This document shows positions 9,021 to 14,508 of a stretch of 14,508 nt of DNA, one piece after another. The position numbers and the translations under genes are program-made. The stretch comes from Endotrypanum monterogeii (lineage: Eukaryota > Euglenozoa > Kinetoplastea > Trypanosomatida > Trypanosomatidae). The stretch spans positions 660,788-675,295 of the forward strand of contig CM007316.1 in assembly GCA_000333855.2 (NCBI GenBank), written 5' to 3'. The first letter of the stretch is position 1. Each line of letters begins with the position of its first letter. The notes below the pieces were generated by a model that had not been told where the DNA came from, searched no databases, and saw only the letters and a program-made list of their open reading frames with translations.

Positions 9021-9393
9021 TGTCACTGTAACTGTGCTGAGTACTTACTTCCTCGGTGTCATCCAACGAAAGAGGCTCTCATCACAAAATGGACTTGCAC
9101 ACCCCTCCCCCGCCCTATCCCCTCGGGGGTAGAGGGGGGGGGGCTATCTTGTCGCACACACTGACTAATCGTGTGCTTTCGATAAGAAGCGAAGAGTGGG
9201 CGCTTGGATATCGAGGCACCGGTGCATGGCACTTGTCTATGGAAAATTCTATGAGCACCTCCATACACCAGAGAAGCGTAGGGAATGCGAAAATGAGGAG
9301 CCGGGGGCCAGTCGATGCATGTTGCACGTCTTCTGACATCTTCCAGCATCATGTCAACACCTTCCGCGACATCCTGTTCGCGTCTTTGACTAT

Positions 9394-11574
9394 TTATGTA
9401 CTATAAATGTGAAGAACGCCACACGCCACGCCGTTGGCAGCCGCAGCCCCACGACGTAACACGACGTCCGTATTCGGGAGTGTTACCTCCATTACGCGCA
9501 GTTCAAACTTTGGCGATGAGCGCGTGGACCAGACCCCTTGATTGGCTACCAACACGCCAGAAGCGCTTGCCGTACTGTCGAGGTCAGCTTCGTCGACCTC
9601 CTCGCTTTGATGGGTCACAAACGCAAATGGTGGGCGCGTGGAGGGAAGAAACAATATGTGTGGAAGATACTCGGTCTGCGGTGAAGCCGTCATTGCGGTT
9701 GTGGTCACAAGTCGAGATGGTTCCACCGCTGCGTCCCTAGTTTCCGCATTACTTGGCACGGTCTCCAATTTTATCCGCTTTACCTCTTCCTTCAAAGGAT
9801 CGGTCACTGTGGTGATATCTCCTTCTGCCACATGAAGCACGGCGTCCCAATCACGAGAGGGTTTGGTCCGCCACCCGCTGGTTGTGGGGCCAACGGCATC
9901 GATGTTACCACCACAGTCTTCAGCCTTTGCAACGCCGTCACCGCCTGGAAAAGCGGCAGTGGACCTCATGTCAAGCAATTCGTTTCCAGGAGGCATGTAG
10001 TCAAGTCGCAGGTGAGGAAGATGCATTAGATCCGCAGCCGTCACAGGAAATCTGTAAAGCGGGGTATACAACCGCCCATTCACCAACGCCTCGACGACAC
10101 GTCGAAGACTGCCCTCAGCAGTTGGCCACCGCTCTACCATTCGCTCGCGCATATCACCTACAATATCCTCATTACATACACCTACGTGCACTCCATTCAC
10201 GGAAATCCGACATGGGTTGGAGCGAATAAAGATGTCGTCCGTGTCCGCGATCGCATACATAGTCGTTGGCAGCACAGGAATTTGAGTGACATCGTCCCTG
10301 TGCGACACGAGAAGCACTTTCATGTGCGGCAGCAGCGGTCTAGTGGAGTAGTAATTCTTTAATGTTTCTTCTAGTGTGTCTACAAATCCCTCCATCATCT
10401 CGTTAAAGGTGGCGCTGAGAGATGGCAATAAGCTCCTCTCGAATTCACTTGTGAAGGGCGGAATAAAGGGACCCCCAATAATAAGAACATCCGCGCCTCG
10501 ATGCAACGCCTGAGTGGTCACTGTGCGCAGCAGTCCTGACACATCGCGCCGCGGAAACGGTCCACTACAGAAGTGAATGCGCACGCCCGCGTTGCTACCG
10601 TCGTCAGAGATGAGCGATCGCGTATTTGCTGCAGCGTTCGAGGACAGTAGTGGTCGGTCCACTCGCCATGGCAATATTGGTCGCGATGGCAAGACAAACT
10701 CGCGGACAAGAACACCCGTGAGAAGGCCACGGGCACTGCGCTGAAACGGCTCACCAATGACGCCAACAGCCATGCCGGGGTACAGGCCAGTGAACTTGGA
10801 CACCTGCTTGGTGTACAGCGAAATACGTGTGCCATCACCTGCAGCAGCCTCCTCATCAGCCTCTGCAGCGTTCTGCTCCTGAGCACTGGGGATCAACGAC
10901 GATCCTGCCGCGCCTGTGGAAAAGCTGCTCGTGTTGCTCTCCTGCTTAGCAGAAGTTCGTCCCGAGAAGCCCGCATGTGATGCGCTTTGGAGGAGAATAA
11001 AGGAATGTTCTGTCATGGCGTCTGTCTGTTTCATTGCCTGCAATGCGTGGAGGTAGCAATCATCATCGTCAATGTCCTGTACGATATAAAACTCCCACGG
11101 TGCTTGTTGGAGAGAGAGGCTTACCGCCGAGGGATCGTGCACCTGCGTCAGAATCCCGACTCCGCGAAACAAGGGACCGAAAGAAGCTGTATGTGGATCT
11201 ATTGCTGAGGTGGCCACGCCACCCGCGACATCATCATCATCATCCCCTGGCTCCCTCTTCACAACACCATCTCCATGGGTACTTTCCAGAGATGGCTTCA
11301 CCAGTCCCCGCCATATGGGAACGCGGTGTAATAAATCCCTGTAGTACCCAATGACATTTTTTCGAACCGTCGGCGCTGACCTGTCCTGGACACCGCAGTA
11401 GGAAGAACTTCTGAAATTTGCTGTGTTTCGGGCCTCGACGAGGACGGGCTCCGATCCACCGGTGTCAGGCTTCCGCGGTGTGCGTAATGCCTTCTCCAGG
11501 CGCGCCGGCGGATGCTCGAGACCAAGAAGAAGATTCAGATTGGCCGAAGCTTTCCAGTTGCCATCGACTTGCAT
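9394..11574 (-). CDS. DNA polymerase alpha-primase subunit B (regulatory)
   Basis: The 726-residue product is the non-catalytic B subunit that tethers the polymerase alpha catalytic subunit and primase for Okazaki-fragment priming in the nucleus. The order matches the family: an OB-fold-like region at about 250-330, then an inactivated calcineurin-like phosphoesterase domain from about 330. Visible landmarks are SGPFP (337-341), the hallmark IIGGPFIP (365-372), KVLLVSHRDDVTQIPVLPT (419-437), RISVNGVHVGVCNEDI (456-471) and, near the C-terminus, LPHILFLPSTRPPFAF (637-652). It is longer than the animal protein (about 600 residues) because of low-complexity inserts at about 110-125, 200-250 and 535-636. 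The frame stays open 18 codons further upstream, but only to a TTG; I chose the ATG at 11574 because a pyrimidine tract and AG lie just upstream, giving a leader of about 21 nt. The stop is TAA. The B subunits of polymerases delta and epsilon share the fold, but the GGPF motif and overall layout favour alpha. Confidence 0.85.
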   Translation of the reverse strand: MQVDGNWKASANLNLLLGLEHPPARLEKALRTPRKPDTGGSEPVLVEARNTANFRSSSYCGVQDRSAPTVRKNVIGYYRDLLHRVPIWRGLVKPSLESTHGDGVVKREPGDDDDDVAGGVATSAIDPHTASFGPLFRGVGILTQVHDPSAVSLSLQQAPWEFYIVQDIDDDDCYLHALQAMKQTDAMTEHSFILLQSASHAGFSGRTSAKQESNTSSFSTGAAGSSLIPSAQEQNAAEADEEAAAGDGTRISLYTKQVSKFTGLYPGMAVGVIGEPFQRSARGLLTGVLVREFVLPSRPILPWRVDRPLLSSNAAANTRSLISDDGSNAGVRIHFCSGPFPRRDVSGLLRTVTTQALHRGADVLIIGGPFIPPFTSEFERSLLPSLSATFNEMMEGFVDTLEETLKNYYSTRPLLPHMKVLLVSHRDDVTQIPVLPTTMYAIADTDDIFIRSNPCRISVNGVHVGVCNEDIVGDMRERMVERWPTAEGSLRRVVEALVNGRLYTPLYRFPVTAADLMHLPHLRLDYMPPGNELLDMRSTAAFPGGDGVAKAEDCGGNIDAVGPTTSGWRTKPSRDWDAVLHVAEGDITTVTDPLKEEVKRIKLETVPSNAETRDAAVEPSRLVTTTAMTASPQTEYLPHILFLPSTRPPFAFVTHQSEEVDEADLDSTASASGVLVANQGVWSTRSSPKFELRVMEVTLPNTDVVLRRGAAAANGVACGVLHIYST

Positions 11575-11595
11575 GATGGGTTGCAGGCAGCGGTC

Positions 11596-11640
11596 CTGAT
11601 AGTGAAACGCAAGCGGGGAAAAAAACAAAAAAAAATTTTT
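11596..11640 (-). promoter_or_regulatory. Predicted trans-splice acceptor for polymerase alpha subunit B
   Basis: On the minus strand a very strong T/C tract at 11640-11603 is interrupted only by five A and a few G. It is followed by TATCAG with the AG at 11597-11596, the first AG after the tract. The leader to the ATG at 11574 would be about 21 nt and has no ATG. This also argues against starting at the upstream in-frame TTG, which lies inside the tract and would be lost on splicing. Confidence 0.6.
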
Positions 11641-11786
11641 AAAATGAACACAGGGAGTCAGGGAGGAGGAAGAAAAAGTCAGGGCACCCGTCCGAGACGA
11701 TGGAGAACAGACAACTTCCTAGTGAGCACTAAATTTGCCACTTGTCAATATTACCACAGTGCAAAGAGAAGAGAGACGGTACACAA

Positions 11787-11790
<4 letters not shown>

Positions 11791-11822
<32 letters not shown>
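11791..11822. repeat. (TA)16 microsatellite
   Basis: Sixteen perfect TA units about 215 bases upstream of the polymerase alpha subunit B start codon, in the intercistronic region. Confidence 0.95.
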
Positions 11823-11824
<2 letters not shown>

Positions 11825-12112
11825 AGGTACAAGACAGATGGGAGCAAACAGAGACAGAGAGGGAATGGGGAGGCATACAAAAGCAGTACGGTGAACTGTG
11901 ACCCTTCTTCCTGGGCAAAAGAAGAGGAGGGACAGAATTGTCAACACAACGCCGTTGGAGTTGAGGGCAGACAGCCGACATACTTAGAACTGAGAAAAAA
12001 TCCTAGACAGAACGACGAGAATAATTTTCTCGCCTTTCCCGCAAAACTATCACATACGCAAACTCATTTTCGCGCAGCCACCTTCCACGTTGATCGTCGT
12101 CGTCAGAATGAC

Positions 12113-12131
12113 ATATATATATATTTTTTTT
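12113..12131. repeat. Short (AT)n tract with poly(T)
   Basis: Six AT units (12113-12124) followed by a T run; minor low-complexity element in the epsilon-COP 3' flank. Confidence 0.85.
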
Positions 12132-13065
12132 CAAGTGAACCCTATGGAGAGTAGTGTAGGTGGTCTCCATCAAAACTCCTTCCATGGGGGATAGGTGAAG
12201 GAAAAAAAAACGCCGAGTACTTCGTCGATTCAGTACCTTAGAAGTGAAAAATGCCAGCATCTCCAACTAGGTACCCCCCCCTGTGTATGTTCCTTTATTT
12301 TGTGGGGGAGCCTCATCACGCGGTTGTGCATCTTGTCGCATCACTCATCATCTTGTTCATGAGACACGCCGTATTCGTGTTTCCAAAATGGACCTGAAGG
12401 AACCGTATGTGCACACATATGTTTCTTTTCATAGCATTGACATTCTGTCACGTCGTTTATCTTCTTGGCATCTAGCACCACGAAATCACTAGAAGAAACA
12501 CACAACTAAAAATGTAAAAAAAAAAATTGAGCACACAGTAAACAAAAAGTTGGCAAGGCGGTGGGTGTTGGTTGCGGGTGTGAGGAAGGTGCGCAAGCAC
12601 ACACCCACCACACACACACATACAACTCAGAGAACTCGATAAAGAAAACCATGCCCAAAAGTCAGAGTGATCGATTAGAGTGCACGACACAGCGAAAAAC
12701 TCAGTGTAATTATATTTCCTCTCTGCCATGTTTTTTTTTTCCAATCATCATCGCAGTCAAATTGCGACACAGAAGTCTGTGGCCAGCAGCCCCATTCCCT
12801 CACACAGCCCTTTCATGCTTAGTAGCCTCTGGGTGAGCCACTCGATAAAATGCATAAGGGGCAAACAAATCCCGTCCGTCTTTCCCCGGTAAATGTTTCC
12901 CTCGTCCTCCACGTGACCGTAGCTGAAGTATTGGGATCCTCTTCCTCTCGAATGCGTAGACGCGTGCGGTGAACACCAGCTGTACTGCAGAGCAGCGAAC
13001 GTGATGTGGTGGATACTTCTGAGAACACAAACCTTTTTTTTTTTCAACTTGACGTTGATCGGCGG

Positions 13066-14037
13066 CTACTCTTCCAACATGAAGGCGCTAATAGCCTCTT
13101 CAAGGCTTCGCTGTTTGGTCTCATAAGCCTCTCCCCACGCACCATGCAGGGCAACAGCTTGTTGGATGTAGCGTTCGACGCTGTCCAAGGTATTAGCCTT
13201 GTTGGCGCTGACTACGGCGAGGTTGGCGAGTGTGACCTCATCGTTGGTGCGTATGGACAGAGCATCTAACAGGAAGCGCTCAGCGGTGTCGTAGTCTCCT
13301 AGACCCATATACGCTAGGGCCATGAGGTTTGACACCATTACACTCTGTCCACATCGTAACTGCACTTCCTTAAAAGCAGATACGGCAGTGTCGTAGCCAG
13401 CAGCGTGGGCGTCTGACGCAGCTTGATGCAAGGAGACAATGCCGCTGTAGAGCATCGTTACAATTGCCTCACTATCCACCTGCTCCATGTTCTTGACCTC
13501 CTTCACGGCCTCATCCGGCCGGTTTAATCGCAGTAGCGATTCTACGGCGATGCCGTGAAGCTCGACGGTATAACGCCTGGACAGCGCATCGTTTGGAGAT
13601 GACATCTTTCCTAGCCAGCGCTTTGCGAGTGTGAGCGCACCGATAACATCGTGCTGGTACAGCAAAGCCGATGCGGCAAAGATGGCCTTGAATGCACTGT
13701 CTGATGCCACATTCTCTGCATCGCTCTGTAGATGGTGAGTGGCGTTTGTAGCATGCTCCGAAAAGGAGCCGTGGTCACGTCTCGCGCACATCAGTTCCGC
13801 CCACGTGCGGATCGTCACGAGCAGTGGATTTTTCTCTGCGCGCAGCTGACTGACAACAGCGTCGCCCTGTCCGAGTCCAACCTGGCCCAAAGCCACCACC
13901 GCAGTCTTCTCCACGTTGAAGGTTGCCACGTCAGACGGTTTAGTGGAAAGGGGGCGCGCGGTGCTTCCATCTGCAATCGCTTGGTGGTAATTGCCCACCG
14001 CGAGGGCGTTGCGTACATCAAACAGGATGTCTGTCAT
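13066..14037 (-). CDS. Coatomer subunit epsilon (epsilon-COP)
   Basis: The 323-residue product is the epsilon subunit of the COPI coat, which forms retrograde Golgi-to-ER vesicles; in other eukaryotes epsilon-COP binds alpha-COP and stabilises the B-subcomplex. I recognise the family from the start MTDILFDVRNALAVGNYHQA and from an all-helical, TPR-like array along the chain. The best-conserved part is residues 235-300, containing LMALAYMGLGDYDTAERFLLDAL followed by a VTLANLAVVS helix, which matches the C-terminal TPR region of epsilon-COP. The length is close to the animal protein (about 300 residues). The start is a true ATG, the stop is TAG, and the leader back to the predicted splice acceptor holds no ATG. 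There is no signal peptide or membrane segment, as expected for a cytosolic coat protein. Third codon positions are about two-thirds G/C over the first 50 codons (hand count), which supports the frame. The assignment is by recognised pattern, not by a search. Confidence 0.88.
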   Translation of the reverse strand: MTDILFDVRNALAVGNYHQAIADGSTARPLSTKPSDVATFNVEKTAVVALGQVGLGQGDAVVSQLRAEKNPLLVTIRTWAELMCARRDHGSFSEHATNATHHLQSDAENVASDSAFKAIFAASALLYQHDVIGALTLAKRWLGKMSSPNDALSRRYTVELHGIAVESLLRLNRPDEAVKEVKNMEQVDSEAIVTMLYSGIVSLHQAASDAHAAGYDTAVSAFKEVQLRCGQSVMVSNLMALAYMGLGDYDTAERFLLDALSIRTNDEVTLANLAVVSANKANTLDSVERYIQQAVALHGAWGEAYETKQRSLEEAISAFMLEE

Positions 14038-14145
14038 TTCTATTCCTGTGCCGTCTTTTACAAGTTGTCTTGGGAAGTTTTTCTGTGGTCTTTTTTTTTT
14101 TTTCGTAGGGTTTGAGAGTGTTGTGTTTGGTTGTTATTGGTGACT

Positions 14146-14200
14146 CTGTTACCTCGAGAATAGATGATGAGGTAGACAAGGCGAGAAGCAAGAACCAAAA
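14146..14200 (-). promoter_or_regulatory. Predicted trans-splice acceptor for epsilon-COP
   Basis: Read on the minus strand, a pyrimidine-rich stretch at about 14200-14155 (with TTCTTGCTTCTCGCC and further T/C runs) is followed by AG at 14154-14153 and again at 14147-14146. The sequence from there to the ATG at 14037 has no ATG, giving a leader of roughly 108-115 nt. This matches the polypyrimidine-plus-AG signal for spliced-leader addition. Which AG is used cannot be decided by eye. Confidence 0.4.
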
Positions 14201-14467
14201 CAACCACCGACACAACTCTTTTTTTTTTTTCGGGGGGAGGGGGGAACAAAGCGTCAAGTCACAAGAATGCAGCACCACAAGAAGCACAGAGAAAAGCCTG
14301 GAGACAGTATTAGCGTGATTACTATGCGCTTTAGGAGGACTTATCTGGAGTTGCTCCCGCCTTCGTGTATGTGTGTATTTCTCAATCTCTGGTGGTGTAT
14401 TTGAAAAAGATAACGGCGAACACATCGTACGCGTAGAAAAATGAGCAACAGAAGATGTTTAGTGGGA

Positions 14468-14508
<41 letters not shown>
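14201..14508. other. Spacer upstream of epsilon-COP
   Basis: About 300 bases beyond the predicted splice region of epsilon-COP. It contains a T run (about 14219-14230), a G-rich patch (14232-14244, a C tract on the transcribed strand) and the terminal TA repeat. No gene is visible; the next upstream gene lies outside the window. Confidence 0.6.
14472..14506. repeat. (AT)n microsatellite at the right edge
   Basis: A 35-base perfect alternating AT/TA run ending two bases before the window edge, about 435 bases upstream of the epsilon-COP start. Confidence 0.95.

Larger units (their letters stand above)
7550..9393. other. Long spacer between polymerase alpha subunit B and the methyltransferase
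   Basis: About 1.84 kb, the longest gene-free interval between two genes in the window. It is AT-rich, with A/T homopolymers (7616-7630, 8516-8525 and others), a large TA palindrome at 7669-7726, a GC-rich hairpin at 7990-8025, TA tracts at 8502-8515 and 8989-9004, a GA tract at 9005-9020 and G/C runs near 9104-9143. On the transcribed strand it would supply the 3' UTR of the polymerase subunit. I see no tRNA-like internal promoter boxes and no ORF with protein-like character. A 97-codon minus-strand frame at 9352-9059 is open but unconvincing. Confidence 0.6.
11641..13065. other. Spacer between epsilon-COP and polymerase alpha subunit B
   Basis: About 1.4 kb without a supported gene, holding the 3' UTR of epsilon-COP (right part) and the intercistronic region. 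It contains the TA tract at 11791-11822, a short AT run at 12113-12124 followed by T, A/T homopolymers near 12200, 12520, 12730 and 13034-13044, and a CA-rich patch near 12598-12623. The 96-codon frame just downstream of the epsilon-COP stop opens with TTG and has no recognisable features. Confidence 0.6.

Noticed and set aside
9059..9352. A 97-codon minus-strand ORF just downstream of polymerase alpha subunit B
   Set aside because: Its composition is Arg/Pro/His-rich and not protein-like, another frame of similar length overlaps it, and no family is recognisable; treated as 3' UTR.
11735..12154. A 139-codon plus-strand ORF
   Set aside because: It reads through the (TA)16 repeat as Ile-Tyr alternation, lies on the strand opposite all real genes, and has no recognisable domain.
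12757..13047. A 96-codon minus-strand ORF right after the epsilon-COP stop
   Set aside because: It starts at a TTG inside an A run and three overlapping frames are equally open; no conserved features were found.
1..14508. tRNA or other Pol III genes in the spacers
   Set aside because: The B-box-like GTTCGA matches I noticed (for example near 10635, 7223 and 2015) fall inside coding regions and lack a matching A box or cloverleaf; none was found in the spacers by eye.

Overview
The window looks like nuclear DNA of a trypanosomatid (kinetoplastid) protist. All four convincing genes are intronless and lie on the minus strand, as in a polycistronic directional gene cluster. The coding regions are moderately GC-rich, with G/C-rich third codon positions. 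The spacers are long (about 1.3 to 1.9 kb), AT-rich and full of dinucleotide and homopolymer tracts. Upstream of each start codon, on the coding strand, there is a pyrimidine-rich tract, then an AG, then a leader without an ATG. That is the layout expected for spliced-leader trans-splicing. The species cannot be fixed from the sequence; a Leishmania-like relative is plausible.

In transcription order (right to left) the layout is: (1) 14037-13066, epsilon subunit of the COPI coatomer; (2) 11574-9394, B (regulatory) subunit of DNA polymerase alpha-primase; (3) 7483-5501, a SpoU/TrmH-type (SPOUT) RNA 2'-O-ribose methyltransferase in which I can read two complete sets of SPOUT motifs, so it looks like a fused tandem dimer; (4) 4146-1741, a large protein of unknown function with an N-terminal hydrophobic anchor and long disordered segments. 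The genes have no common pathway, which is normal for a trypanosomatid polycistronic unit where gene order rarely reflects function.

The spacers hold (TA)n, (TG)n and (GA)n microsatellites, poly(A)/poly(T) runs, a 58-bp perfect palindrome built around a TA tract, and a GC-rich hairpin. I found no recognisable tRNA, rRNA, CRISPR array, transposon ORF or tandem gene family. The points most worth following up are the tandem SPOUT architecture with unequally conserved halves, a stretch of the unknown gene where another reading frame looks more protein-like than the annotated one, and an insert of about 100 residues in the polymerase alpha B subunit.
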